DNA from: Chitinophaga eiseniae
GTDB taxonomy: Bacteria; Bacteroidota; Bacteroidia; Chitinophagales; Chitinophagaceae
Length of the DNA: 64,000 nucleotides
Direction of reading: 5' to 3'
Assembly (NCBI RefSeq): GCF_900167135.1
Contig: NZ_FUWZ01000002.1
Coordinates: forward strand, 1,700,651 to 1,764,650
Positions 50,430-59,359 of the stretch are shown here, in pieces. The notes under the pieces are model-generated. The model did not search any database, was not told the DNA's origin, and saw only the letters and a list, made by a program, of their open reading frames with translations. Numbering within the stretch: the first letter of the stretch is position 1; each line of letters starts with the position of its first letter. The translations under genes were made by a program, and so were the position numbers.

Positions 50430-50891
50430 ATGCAACAACATAACACTTTTGACACTGCTTTGCCTGTAGCCATCGGCTCAGACCATGCAGGATTTGAATA
50501 CAAGGAGGAAGTGATTTCCTACCTGGAAGCGAAAGGGCTGTCCGTAAAAGATTTTGGTACACATTCCAAAGACTCGGTAGACTATCCGGACTACGCACAT
50601 CCGGTATCTACAGCAGTGGAAAGAGGGCAGGCTGCCTTTGGTATCCTGATCTGCGGCAGCGCCAACGGAGTGGCTATCACGGCCAATAAACACCAGGGCA
50701 TCCGCGCTGCCATCTGCTGGGGCGAAGAGTTGGCCAGGCTGGCGCGCTCCCATAACAACGCGAATGTATTGTGCATTCCTGCCCGTTTTGTGGACGTCGC
50801 TGTGGCTAATCAAATGGTGGACGTGTTCATCGATACGCCGTTTGAAGGCGGTCGCCACCAGAACCGCGTCAGCAAAATGGCCTGTCTGTAA
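50430..50891 (+). CDS. rpiB: Ribose-5-phosphate isomerase B
   Basis: 153 residues. It interconverts ribose 5-phosphate and ribulose 5-phosphate in the pentose phosphate pathway. The substrate-binding AIGSDHAGFEYKEEV and DYPDYAHP motifs are present, as is the active-site Cys in GILICGSANGVAI. The HNNANVLCIPARF and FEGGRHQNRVSKM segments complete the RpiB/LacAB fold. It is followed by a strong terminator. Confidence 0.95.
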   Translation: MQQHNTFDTALPVAIGSDHAGFEYKEEVISYLEAKGLSVKDFGTHSKDSVDYPDYAHPVSTAVERGQAAFGILICGSANGVAITANKHQGIRAAICWGEELARLARSHNNANVLCIPARFVDVAVANQMVDVFIDTPFEGGRHQNRVSKMACL

Positions 50892-50950
50892 TGGTTTTCG
50901 ACCACTCCCCACAAAGGATGGTCTGTACCTTTTCATATTATTTGTAACTT

Positions 50951-50978
50951 AAAGAGCCGGATGAAAGTCCGGCTCTTT
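50951..50978 (+). terminator. Strong intrinsic terminator after rpiB
   Basis: AAAGAGCCGGA (50951-50961) and TCCGGCTCTTT (50968-50978) pair perfectly over 11 bp around a six-base loop, followed by more T residues. Confidence 0.92.
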
Positions 50979-51017
50979 TTTTATAGGCCGGTATCCGGCT
51001 TCACCAAAAAACAGTTC

Positions 51018-52505
51018 ATGAGATTGTTAGTGACGGCAGTGTGTCTCTTTTCACTGTCTACCGTATTTGCACAAGGGAAATCCCCGCTCGTTTTCGACAA
51101 AGCCACTGCGTTGCGCTATGGCGCTACCATCACCCCTGCTTCCACAAAGGCGCAACTGGCGGTTATCGCCGGGGAAGAGATGGAAGGCAGGGAAACCGGC
51201 ACGCGCGGACAGGAGAGGGCTGCCGCCTACATCGTGTCACAGTTTAAGGAAGCCGGGCTGCAACCCGGCGCCAACGGACAATGGGAACAACATTATCCCT
51301 TGTACCGCGACAGCCTGGAAACCGGCACCATCACCGTGGGAGACCGTACTTTCCAGTTCGGGACGGACTTCTACTCCAACGTACAGGAAACACTCAACAG
51401 TACAGTGGAAGCCGGGGTGGTATTTGCCGGTTACGGTGTTGTTACCCCTGAGCGCAACGACTACAAAGGGCTCGACGTGAAAGGTAAGATTGTAATGGTA
51501 AGGGAGGGCGTGCCTGCCGGCGTGGCGCGCGAAAAAGCCAGTCCCTCAGAGAAGGCTGCCGTCGCGGCTTTCAGGGGTGCTGCTGCGGTATTGGTGATCA
51601 GCAGAAGCGCCAACCGGTTCCGGCTGCTGAACCAGGACTATCTCCGTAGGACCGATATCTATAAATTTCGAGACACCAGCAGCAGGCCGGGCGTTTATTA
51701 TATTACGCCGGCCATGGCGGGCGCTATGATGGGGCGGGACAGCCTGCAGGCAGAACAGGGCTTGTTACCCGTAACATCGTTGCAACCGGTGCAGATCCGT
51801 TTTGCCAAAAAAGACCTTACCCTCTGGCCATCCAATGTATTGGGGTATCTCGAAGGAACAGACAAAAAAGACGAAGTGGTGTTCATTACCGCGCACTACG
51901 ATCACCTGGGCATTGTAGACGGTAAAATCAATTATGGCGCAGATGACGACGGCTCCGGCACCGCCGCCGTAATAGAAATGGCGAAAGCTTTTGGAAAGGC
52001 CGCCCGCGAAGGCCGCAGGCCGCGCAGAAGTATCGTGTTCATGACGGTTTCCGGCGAAGAGAAAGGTTTGCTGGGATCTGCCTATTATACCGCCAACCCG
52101 GTGTATCCGCTGGCTAAAACCGTAGTGGACCTGAACATTGATATGATTGGCCGTATTGACCCGGAGCACGAACACGATCCCAATTACATCTACATTATCG
52201 GCGACGATAAAATCAGCAGCGAACTGCGCCCGCTCAGCGAAAGCGTCAACGACGCCTACACCCGTTTCACGCTGGACTATAAGTTCAATGACCCCAATGA
52301 TCCGCACCAGTTTTATTCCCGTTCTGACCATTACAACTTCGCCAGGCATGGTATTCCGGTGATTTTCTATTTTAATGGCACCCATGCGGATTATCACCAG
52401 CCGACAGATACAGTGGAGAAAATCAACTACGAGCTGCTATCCAGGAGAGCCCAGCTGGTATTTTACACCGCCTGGCAGATTGCGATGACAGCCACAAAAC
52501 TTTGA
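51018..52505 (+). CDS. Secreted M28-family zinc aminopeptidase
   Basis: About 495 residues from the ATG at 51018. A signal peptide (MRLLVTAVCLFSLSTVFAQ) is followed by the mature N-terminal part and a PA (protease-associated) domain insertion (about 130-260). The M28 catalytic domain has the two-zinc ligands in TAHYDHLG, GADDDGSG, SGEEKGLLGS (catalytic Glu plus ligand), NIDMIGRID and the final His in THADYHQPTDT. It should remove N-terminal residues from peptides in the periplasm or outside. The frame continues upstream over the terminator, so the later ATG was chosen. A perfect 22-bp hairpin follows after 77 bp. Confidence 0.94.
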   Translation: MRLLVTAVCLFSLSTVFAQGKSPLVFDKATALRYGATITPASTKAQLAVIAGEEMEGRETGTRGQERAAAYIVSQFKEAGLQPGANGQWEQHYPLYRDSLETGTITVGDRTFQFGTDFYSNVQETLNSTVEAGVVFAGYGVVTPERNDYKGLDVKGKIVMVREGVPAGVAREKASPSEKAAVAAFRGAAAVLVISRSANRFRLLNQDYLRRTDIYKFRDTSSRPGVYYITPAMAGAMMGRDSLQAEQGLLPVTSLQPVQIRFAKKDLTLWPSNVLGYLEGTDKKDEVVFITAHYDHLGIVDGKINYGADDDGSGTAAVIEMAKAFGKAAREGRRPRRSIVFMTVSGEEKGLLGSAYYTANPVYPLAKTVVDLNIDMIGRIDPEHEHDPNYIYIIGDDKISSELRPLSESVNDAYTRFTLDYKFNDPNDPHQFYSRSDHYNFARHGIPVIFYFNGTHADYHQPTDTVEKINYELLSRRAQLVFYTAWQIAMTATKL

Positions 52506-53412
52506 TGGTCATAATGCCTGCTGATTCCCCTGGTCCACAGAGATAAAAGCGAAGAGGGGAAGAAGAAGAAATACAATATTTTACCGCCTTTATGAATGAC
52601 CTGTCTGACAGGTCATTCATAAAGGCGGTTCGTTTTTGGGCTATTATTTTTGAAAGAAAAGAACGTCATCTTAAACCTCAAAGCCCCGGAGTGGTCATAT
52701 AACCGGTTGAATGATTCAGCAGTGCGGCGGCAATATATTTCATGATCTTATTTACGGTTTTACGGTATTATCAGTATAGGTAGTCATCCTGTCTATCACA
52801 GAGGGGGGCGTTTATCTTCGCTGTGGTGACGGATTTCTGTTCTGCTTCGGGTTTCGGTTTTATCTCCGCGAATCAGCAGACATCATGACCATACAGTTTT
52901 TTTTGTTTTTTTTAACAAAATTTTATAAATTGTGTATACAGTCCTAGCTTAAAATAATAGATATATATATCATATATTTTATGTGAATTTGAAGTTGAAT
53001 GTAAGCGATGTCATTTGAGTGTGAACGGACGATTTTTTTTAACGAGAGTCAGGTAAAACCCTTTAAACTTTTTCGACAAACCTGTTGTTGTTCAAATCGG
53101 TATTTATAGTATCAGGCGGTGTATAAGCTTGTCTTTTATTGAATCGGAAACTTAGACCCCGCTATTTGGTAACATTATAAATTTACCATCATGAAAGCAC
53201 CTGCCATCTTTCCTTTGATGACCCATTGTACCCGCAGGATGTATGCATTAGTCCCGCGCCGGTGTTGTCATGGAATTCCATAGGGAGGTCACCATTATCG
53301 TTTTATAATTAATCCTGCATGAAAACTCAAGATATACCTGGTTGTTTATTCGCGATTGTGTACCCTATTCACTTGGCCGGAGCGCTCATTGTGAAATTAT
53401 AAAACGAGATGC
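52506..53412. other. 907-bp gene-poor region between M28 peptidase and hdeD
   Basis: The left part holds a perfect 22-bp stem hairpin at 52583-52629. The middle (52900-53180) is very AT-rich, with a run of TATATATATCATATATTTT at about 52965. A 30-codon open frame at 53191-53283 has no protein-like features. I see no RNA gene with a known shape. The right end carries the hdeD leader. Confidence 0.5.
52583..52629 (+). terminator. Perfect 22-bp hairpin after the M28 peptidase gene
   Basis: The arms 52583-52604 and 52608-52629 are perfectly complementary over 22 bp, with a CTG loop. The right arm is followed by TCGTTTTT. It is longer than a usual terminator and may act in both directions. Confidence 0.85.
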
Positions 53413-53943
53413 ATGCGTAACTTTTATAGTGCCTATTGGTGGATTTTTTTGCTCAGGGGGATATTTGCGCTGGTTTTGGGTGTGCTGGCCATTGTATGGC
53501 CGGGGGCTACTTTCACCACTTTGATTGTTTTTCTGGGGGCCTATCTTTTCATTGCCGGCTCTTTTGCGATGGTGGGCGCTATTGCTGCCCGTAAAACGGC
53601 CGAGAACTGGGGGCTTTTTTTGATGTCTGGTTTAGCGGGTATTGTATTAGGAATCCTGACATTGTACAATCCTTTTGCGACCGGCGCCGCGCTGATATTC
53701 CTGGTAGGGTTCTGGGCGATGCTGGCCGGTATTTTCGAAATCATTATTGCGATCAGGTTAAGAACACTGATAACCGGTGAAGGTTGGTATATCGCTGGCG
53801 GACTGCTGTCTATTCTCTTTGGCATTCTGCTTTTATCTAACCCTGAAAACGCTGCTATTACGCTGACATGGTTGTTTGGCTTTTATGCGGTGATATCGGG
53901 AGTCATGTTGATACTACTATCGTTCCGGTTACGGAAAAAATAA
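53413..53943 (+). CDS. HdeD-family (DUF308) membrane protein
   Basis: 176 residues and six predicted membrane segments arranged as three pairs (about 8-26, 31-50, 66-83, 89-108, 123-140, 146-170). The repeated motif GxxxxxxGxLxxxxP (LVLGVLAIVWPG, IVLGILTLYNPF, ILFGILLLSNPE) is the DUF308 signature. E. coli HdeD is linked to acid stress; the role here is not known. The start codon is at 53413 after a weakly purine-rich stretch. The stop is part of an 18-bp tandem duplication. Confidence 0.9.
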   Translation: MRNFYSAYWWIFLLRGIFALVLGVLAIVWPGATFTTLIVFLGAYLFIAGSFAMVGAIAARKTAENWGLFLMSGLAGIVLGILTLYNPFATGAALIFLVGFWAMLAGIFEIIIAIRLRTLITGEGWYIAGGLLSILFGILLLSNPENAAITLTWLFGFYAVISGVMLILLSFRLRKK

Positions 53944-53974
53944 AACAGAAACGGAAAATAAAACAGAAACGGAA
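53941..53974. repeat. 18-bp tandem duplication at the hdeD stop
   Basis: TAAAACAGAAACGGAA occurs at 53941-53956 and again at 53959-53974, so an 18-bp unit including the stop codon has been duplicated once. It has no effect on the protein. Confidence 0.85.
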
Positions 53975-54255
53975 GCCCTTGTTGTTGTTCAACTAAATTA
54001 TCCCCATATGCAAGCTTATTTTCTAACTAAAACGCTTACACGATGCTGATCAAAACACCTGGTTAGTAGCACCTGTTTGCTGCGTCTGTCCGCCGGTGTT
54101 GATACCATCACGGTTCCGACGACAGCAGGTGCCGGCAGTACGCCGGTCCGGAGTACCGGTGGCCACCATTGCTGCCCCACGCGCACGCTCACTCCCTGGC
54201 CCTCAAAAGGGGTTAGCATGCTGTAGCCTATTTTGAAAATTTAAAGTTAACCGTT
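53944..54255. other. 312-bp intergenic region before the sigma factor gene
   Basis: After the tandem duplication comes a GC-rich stretch (54050-54220) with an open frame on the minus strand (54016-54219) that I do not believe to be a gene. A TATTTTG near 54229 may be part of a promoter. No RNA gene is seen. Confidence 0.4.
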
Positions 54256-54756
54256 ATGTCATCCACCGAATTCAATAATTTATTATTGGGAAATGCTGAT
54301 TTCCTGCGGCCGTATGCCGTTACGCTAACAAAAGACTCTGAATCCGCCAAGGATCTCTACCAGGAAACCTTGTTCAGGGCTTTGTCCAACCGTGATAAAT
54401 ACCTTGCCGGCACTAATATCCGGGCATGGTTGTATACCATCATGCGGAATATTTTTATCAACAACTACCGGCGGGGAAACCGTCAGTATAAATTGCTGGA
54501 CAACGCCGTCGGCGATTACCTGTTGAGCCACCAGCCTTCTGCTATCGGCAATTTCGCAGAGTCCGACCTCCGCGTGAAAGACGTGCAGATGGCCGTATAT
54601 AATCTGCCGGTTATCTTTAAACAGCCTTTCCTCCTCTATTTCGAAGGCTATAAATACTATGAGATCGCCGCTATCCTTAATGAACCATTGGGAACAGTGA
54701 AAAGCCGCATCCACTTCGCAAGGAAAATGTTGAAAACCAGGATAACCAGACACTAA
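54256..54756 (+). CDS. ECF-type RNA polymerase sigma factor
   Basis: 166 residues, sigma70 regions 2 and 4 only. Region 2 holds LRPYAVTLTKDSESAKDLYQET and the -10-binding part NIRAWLYTIMRNIFINNYRR. Region 4 holds LPVIFKQPFLLYFEGYKYYEIAAILNEPLGTVKSRIHFARKML (in parts: YEIAAILNEPLGTV and SRIHFARKML). It lacks the C-terminal extension of SigI types. No anti-sigma gene follows; the next gene is a helicase 147 bp downstream. The regulated genes are unknown. Confidence 0.94.
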   Translation: MSSTEFNNLLLGNADFLRPYAVTLTKDSESAKDLYQETLFRALSNRDKYLAGTNIRAWLYTIMRNIFINNYRRGNRQYKLLDNAVGDYLLSHQPSAIGNFAESDLRVKDVQMAVYNLPVIFKQPFLLYFEGYKYYEIAAILNEPLGTVKSRIHFARKMLKTRITRH

Positions 54757-54903
54757 CATTATTTTTTGGAATATTATTCACCGTCCCCTTCAACCTGCTG
54801 GCCCTATCCCGCCGGTTAAAGTCGTGTGTGTACCTAAAGACGACCGCAAAATCAAAAGAATCACAGTTTCATTTCGTACTTTTACACCCTCAAAAAAGTC
54901 GTG

Positions 54904-57249
54904 ATGAAGGCAAATTATTTAGACGAGCTTAACGAAAGACAGCGGGAAGCAGTTACACATATCAATGGCCCCCTGATGATCGTTGCAGGCGCGGGTTCGG
55001 GAAAAACGAAAGTTCTGACCACGCGTATTGCACACCTGATGCGCAACGGGGTAGACGCGTTTAATATTCTGTCGCTCACGTTTACCAACAAGGCGGCGCG
55101 TGAAATGAAAGAACGTGTGGAAAAAATCCTGGGAGGCAGCGAAGCCCGGAACCTCTACATCGGAACCTTCCACTCCGTATTTGCCCGCCTTCTCCGTGTA
55201 GAAGCACACCGGCTGGGCTACCCCAACGATTTTACCATCTATGACGCAGATGATGCCAAAAGCGTCGTGAAAACCATCGTGAACGAGCTTAACCTCGACG
55301 ATAAGCATTATAAACCGAATTTCGTGTACAACCGGATCTCCGCTGCTAAAAACAGCCTGATGGGACCGGAAGAATACCAGCTCGACCATCTCGTACAACA
55401 GGAAGACATGAGGGCCAACAGGCCGCTGATCGGCAAGATCTACGATATGTACGCCAAACGCTGCTTCAAAAACGGCGCTATGGACTTTGACGATCTGCTC
55501 TTTAAAATGTACGTGCTGCTCAAAAGCTTCCCTGAAGTTCTGCACAAATACCAGCATAAGTTTAAATATATCATGATCGATGAGTACCAGGATACCAACC
55601 CGGCCCAGTACGAGATCATCAAACTGCTGGGTGCTGTCAACGAAAATATATGCGTGGTAGGAGACGATGCCCAGAGTATCTACTCCTTCCGCGGCGCCAC
55701 CATTCAAAACATCCTCCAGTTCGAAAAAGACTACGACGATGTGAAAGTGGTAAAACTGGAACAGAACTACCGCAGTACCAAATCCATCCTGAGCGTGGCC
55801 AATGAAGTCATTGCCCACAACAAAGGACAGATAGAGAAAAACCTGTGGACAGACAATACCGAAGGCGATACCATCAAACTGGTACGCACCATGACAGATA
55901 ACGAAGAAGGTAAGTTTGTAGCGGACACCATCGCAGAACAAAAGCTGCGCAACCACTACGATAACCGCGATTTCGTGATTCTCTACCGTACCAACGCCCA
56001 GAGCCGTTCCTTCGAGGAAAGCCTGCGCCGTAAAGCTATACCCTACCGCATTTTCGGTGGCCTGTCGTTCTACCAGCGCAAGGAAATCAAGGATTTTGTA
56101 GCCTACCTCCGGGTAACCATGAACACCCGCGACGAAGAAGCCCTGAAAAGAATCATCAACTACCCGGTACGCGGCATCGGTAAAACCACCATGGAAAAAA
56201 CCATTGTCCTCGCCAACGACCACAATATTACCATGTGGGAAGTGCTGGAGAGAGCCAGGGAGTTTGGTTTCAGAGCCGGTACCCTGGAAGCCATCGAAGC
56301 TTTTGTCGTGATGATCAAAAGCTTTCAGGCCCTGCTGACCACCCACAACGCTTATGATGTGGCCGTGGTGGTAGGTAAATCCACCAACATCGTAAAAGAG
56401 CTGTTCAACGATAAAACCACGGAAGGCCTGGCCCGTTACGAAAACGTACAGGAACTGCTCAACTCCATTAAGGAGTTCACCGAAACGCCGGATGAAGAAG
56501 GCGAACTGCTGGATAAGAGCATGGGCTCTTACCTGCAGCAGATCACTCTCCTCACTGATGCCGATCAGGGCAATGAGGAAGACAGCAACGTGGTGAAACT
56601 AATGACCATTCACGCCGCCAAAGGGTTGGAATTCCCCGTGGTATTCACGGTGGGCCTCGAAGAAACCCTGTTCCCCAGCGGTATGTCTATCAATACCCGG
56701 GAAGAACTGGAGGAGGAGAGGCGCTTGTTCTATGTGGCTATTACCCGCGCTAAAGCAAGACTGTGGCTCACGCACGCCAACAGCCGCTACCGCTTTGGCA
56801 ACCTGGTACAGAATGAACCCAGCCGCTTCCTGGAAGAGATGCCGGAAAAATTCATCGACCGCAGTTATGCCGGCGGAGGAAGTGTCCGCAACGCTTTCGG
56901 CAGCGGCAGCACCTCCGGATGGGGCGGTGGCAGCAATATGGGCAATATGTTTGACCGGATGCAGAAAAAAGCGCCCGGACAAACTACTTCCCAGCCGTCT
57001 TCCTCTCCCAAACCGGCGCCACGTCCCACGTCAGCAGCCACTACCCATGTGCCTACCCCCGGATTTACCCCGGACGACCCGGCAGGCATGGAACCCGGCA
57101 TGCAGGTGGAACACCAGAAGTTCGGCTTCGGCACCATTATGGGCATGGAAGGCGCTCCCAACAACAGGATCGCTACTGTGGTATTCCCTAAAGGCGGTGG
57201 CGAAAAGAAAATTATGCTTAACTACGCCAAGCTGAGGATCGTCAGATAG
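54904..57249 (+). CDS. UvrD/PcrA-type ATP-dependent DNA helicase
   Basis: 781 residues from the ATG at 54904, which follows a GTG. It is a superfamily 1A 3'-5' helicase. Motif Q is LNERQREAV, motif I AGAGSGKTK, Ia FTNKAAREMKER, II MIDEYQDTN, III VGDDAQSIYSFRGA, IV EQNYRST, V LMTIHAAKGLEFPVVF and VI RRLFYVAITRAK. After a Gly/Ser/Pro-rich linker (about 655-725) a C-terminal Tudor-like domain follows (VEHQKFGFGTIMG...EKKIMLNYAKLRI), as in PcrA, where it contacts RNA polymerase. It is followed 4 bp later by recX. Confidence 0.95.
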   Translation: MKANYLDELNERQREAVTHINGPLMIVAGAGSGKTKVLTTRIAHLMRNGVDAFNILSLTFTNKAAREMKERVEKILGGSEARNLYIGTFHSVFARLLRVEAHRLGYPNDFTIYDADDAKSVVKTIVNELNLDDKHYKPNFVYNRISAAKNSLMGPEEYQLDHLVQQEDMRANRPLIGKIYDMYAKRCFKNGAMDFDDLLFKMYVLLKSFPEVLHKYQHKFKYIMIDEYQDTNPAQYEIIKLLGAVNENICVVGDDAQSIYSFRGATIQNILQFEKDYDDVKVVKLEQNYRSTKSILSVANEVIAHNKGQIEKNLWTDNTEGDTIKLVRTMTDNEEGKFVADTIAEQKLRNHYDNRDFVILYRTNAQSRSFEESLRRKAIPYRIFGGLSFYQRKEIKDFVAYLRVTMNTRDEEALKRIINYPVRGIGKTTMEKTIVLANDHNITMWEVLERAREFGFRAGTLEAIEAFVVMIKSFQALLTTHNAYDVAVVVGKSTNIVKELFNDKTTEGLARYENVQELLNSIKEFTETPDEEGELLDKSMGSYLQQITLLTDADQGNEEDSNVVKLMTIHAAKGLEFPVVFTVGLEETLFPSGMSINTREELEEERRLFYVAITRAKARLWLTHANSRYRFGNLVQNEPSRFLEEMPEKFIDRSYAGGGSVRNAFGSGSTSGWGGGSNMGNMFDRMQKKAPGQTTSQPSSSPKPAPRPTSAATTHVPTPGFTPDDPAGMEPGMQVEHQKFGFGTIMGMEGAPNNRIATVVFPKGGGEKKIMLNYAKLRIVR

Positions 57250-57253
57250 CCGT

Positions 57254-57712
57254 ATGGAAAAAGAACTGGAGATGCTGCGCCGCTATTGCGCTTATCAGGA
57301 GCGGTGCCATCAGGAAGTGAAATATAAAAGCCTGGAACTGGGATTACGCGGAGAGGCAGTGGACACGGCCATTGCGGAACTGATAGCCGACAATTTCCTG
57401 AATGAGGAAAGGTACGCCAAAGCCTTTGCCGGCGGTAAATTCAGGATCAAACAATGGGGCCGCAATAAGATCAAAGCGGAACTGAAGCAGAAACAAGTGT
57501 CTGATTACTGCATCCGTAAAGGGCTGGCGGAGATCGACGAAGACGACTACTACGCCACCCTGCAGAAGCTGGCCGATAAAAAATGGCAGTCGCTCAACAG
57601 GGAAACTGCGCTCAAACGGCGGTATAAAACCATGCAACACCTGATGCAGCGCGGCTTTGAAAGCTCCCTGATCCATGAAGCGCTTGAAGAAATTGCAAAT
57701 AATGACGCCTGA
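57254..57712 (+). CDS. recX: Regulatory protein RecX
   Basis: 152 residues. It modulates RecA filaments. The three tandem three-helix repeats are recognisable. Motifs are RYCAYQERCHQEVKYKSLELGL, LIADNFLNEERYAKAFAGGKFRIKQWGRNKIKAELKQKQV (in parts: FLNEERYAKAFA, KQWGRNKIKAEL) and RYKTMQHLMQRGFESSLIHEAL. recA itself is not adjacent. It overlaps neither neighbour but is 4 bp from the helicase gene, so the two are co-transcribed. Confidence 0.92.
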   Translation: MEKELEMLRRYCAYQERCHQEVKYKSLELGLRGEAVDTAIAELIADNFLNEERYAKAFAGGKFRIKQWGRNKIKAELKQKQVSDYCIRKGLAEIDEDDYYATLQKLADKKWQSLNRETALKRRYKTMQHLMQRGFESSLIHEALEEIANNDA

Positions 57713-57777
57713 ACGGGGAATAATTTGAAAAGTTTCTAATCCATCAGGCAGTACTTTTGTAGTCACAATACCCGATA

Positions 57778-58584
57778 ATGGCAGATTTAAAAGTTACACT
57801 GATACAATCCCAGCTCTACTGGGAAGATATTGCGGCAAACCTGCAGATGTTTGACGAGAAAATCGATCGCATAGGTGAGCGGACAGAAGTGGTGTTTCTC
57901 CCTGAAATGTTCAGCACCGGCTTCAGCATGCAGCCGGAGAAGCTGGCGGAAACCATGGACGGAAGCGCTGTGCAGTGGATGAAGAAAAAGGCCGCCGAAA
58001 AAAATATCATCCTCACCGGCAGCCTGATCATCGAAGAAAACGGTCATTATCTGAACCGCCTCATCTGGATGTTGCCCAACGGCACCTACGGTACCTACGA
58101 TAAACGCCACCTGTTTGGTTATGCCGGCGAACATGAGCATTACCAGCCGGGCGACAAACGGCTGATCGCACAGGTGAAAGGCTGGAAAATCAACCTGAAT
58201 ATCTGCTACGATATGCGTTTCCCGGTATGGGCCCGCAATACCATCCAGCCGGACGGTAATCCCGCCTACGATGTGCTGGTATATGTGGCCAACTGGCCGG
58301 AACGCCGCAGCACCGCATGGACCACGCTGCTGCAGGCCCGCGCCATTGAAAACCAGTGTTACGCCATCGGCGTCAACAGGGTGGGCAACGATGGCAATAA
58401 CATCTACCACAGCGGGGAAACCAGCCTCATAGACCCTATGGGCGAAATCATCTACCGCAAGTCACATGATGAAGATATCTTTACGTATACCCTTCAGCGT
58501 GACCGGGTGGATGAAGTGAGAAAAAATATCCCTTTCCTGAAAGACGCCGACAACTTCACTATTCTCAGTAACGAACTCGTTTAA
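57778..58584 (+). CDS. Carbon-nitrogen hydrolase, omega-amidase-like
   Basis: 268 residues of the nitrilase superfamily. The catalytic Glu-Lys-Cys triad is found in VFLPEMFSTGFS, YDKRHLFGYAGEH and NLNICYDMRFPVW. The YafV/omega-amidase subgroup is suggested by the MFSTGF and GEHEHYQPGD segments. Such enzymes hydrolyse alpha-ketoglutaramate or alpha-ketosuccinamate as part of methionine salvage or glutamine transamination. The gene lies 65 bp after recX and 12 bp before the VOC gene. Confidence 0.9.
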   Translation: MADLKVTLIQSQLYWEDIAANLQMFDEKIDRIGERTEVVFLPEMFSTGFSMQPEKLAETMDGSAVQWMKKKAAEKNIILTGSLIIEENGHYLNRLIWMLPNGTYGTYDKRHLFGYAGEHEHYQPGDKRLIAQVKGWKINLNICYDMRFPVWARNTIQPDGNPAYDVLVYVANWPERRSTAWTTLLQARAIENQCYAIGVNRVGNDGNNIYHSGETSLIDPMGEIIYRKSHDEDIFTYTLQRDRVDEVRKNIPFLKDADNFTILSNELV

Positions 58585-58596
58585 TCTTTATCATAG

Positions 58597-58986
58597 ATGC
58601 TCCTGCAGGCCGTGCACCATATCGCTGTTATTTGCGCTGACTATCAACGTAGTAAGGCTTTTTATACCGATGTGCTGGGCCTGCAGGTCATCCGGGAAGT
58701 TTACCGCGAAGAGCGCGACTCCTGGAAGCTGGACCTGGCGCTGGGCGACCAGTATGTGATAGAGCTGTTTTCCTTCCCTGATCCGCCGCCAAGGGCCAGC
58801 CGCCCGGAAGCCTGCGGCCTCCGGCACCTCGCTTTTGCTGTGAAGGACGTTGCTGCCGCGGTACAGGAGCTGCACCAAAAAGGCGTACCCACCGAAACAA
58901 TTCGTATAGATCCCTACACCGGCAAGCGTTTCACTTTTTTTACTGACCCTGATGGCCTACCTTTAGAGTTGTACGAACAACCCTAA
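58597..58986 (+). CDS. VOC-family (glyoxalase-like) protein
   Basis: 129 residues with two beta-alpha-beta-beta-beta modules. The first is VHHIAVICADYQRSKAFYTDVLGLQVI, with metal-ligand His at VHHI. The second is RHLAFAVKDVAAAVQELH, with His in RHLAF. The last Glu lies in DGLPLELYEQP. The sequence is close to the GloA2/SMU-type single-domain proteins of unknown substrate. It is 11 bp from the nagA remnant. Confidence 0.9.
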   Translation: MLLQAVHHIAVICADYQRSKAFYTDVLGLQVIREVYREERDSWKLDLALGDQYVIELFSFPDPPPRASRPEACGLRHLAFAVKDVAAAVQELHQKGVPTETIRIDPYTGKRFTFFTDPDGLPLELYEQP

Positions 58987-58997
58987 CACATTTTGCC

Positions 58998-59318
58998 ATG
59001 TCCGTTATTTATACAAACGCCCTGATATTCACCGGCGACCGCATTCTCAATGACCATGCAGTAGTAACGGACCATCACATCATCACAGGTATTGTACCTG
59101 CTTCCGAATATAAAGGCCATCCCAATGCGATAGACCTGCAGGCGGTGCACAACTGCGTGGAGAAAGTCGGTATACCCTTACACACGGCATTGCAGATGGC
59201 ATCGCTTCATCCGGCGCGGGCCTTGCGCCTTGATTCGCGGCTTGGACGCATTGAAACCGGCTATGAAGCGGCATTTATCGTGCTGAGGGACCACTGGGAT
59301 ATGGCAGTTTACTGTTAA
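58998..59318 (+). pseudogene. nagA: nagA remnant with internal deletion
   Basis: 106 residues in one open frame, but only the two ends of N-acetylglucosamine-6-phosphate deacetylase are present. Residues 1-45 match the start of NagA (YTNALIFTGDRILNDHAVVTDHHIITGIVP...IDLQ). Residues 46-106 match its end (VHNCVEKVGIPLHTALQMASLHPARALRLDSRLGRIETGYEAAFIVL). The central 270 or so residues, containing the metal ligands and catalytic Asp, are missing. The junction is near position 59140. The encoded product cannot be active as a deacetylase. Confidence 0.85.
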
Positions 59319-59359
59319 TACTACTATCTTCGCAGGATAAATCATCATTTCTTTAGCGC

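Noticed and set aside
53191..53283. 30-codon open frame starting with ATG in the gene-poor region
   Set aside because: There is no ribosome-binding pattern, and the composition (Cys, Arg, Pro, His-rich) is unlike a leader or toxin peptide.
54016..54219. 67-codon open frame on the minus strand before the sigma factor gene
   Set aside because: There is no similarity to known families and no start context. It is GC-rich non-coding sequence that stays open by chance.
54919..56346. 475-codon open frame on the minus strand opposite the UvrD/PcrA helicase
   Set aside because: All helicase motifs are on the plus strand in order. The antisense product has no recognisable motif and is a by-product of codon bias.
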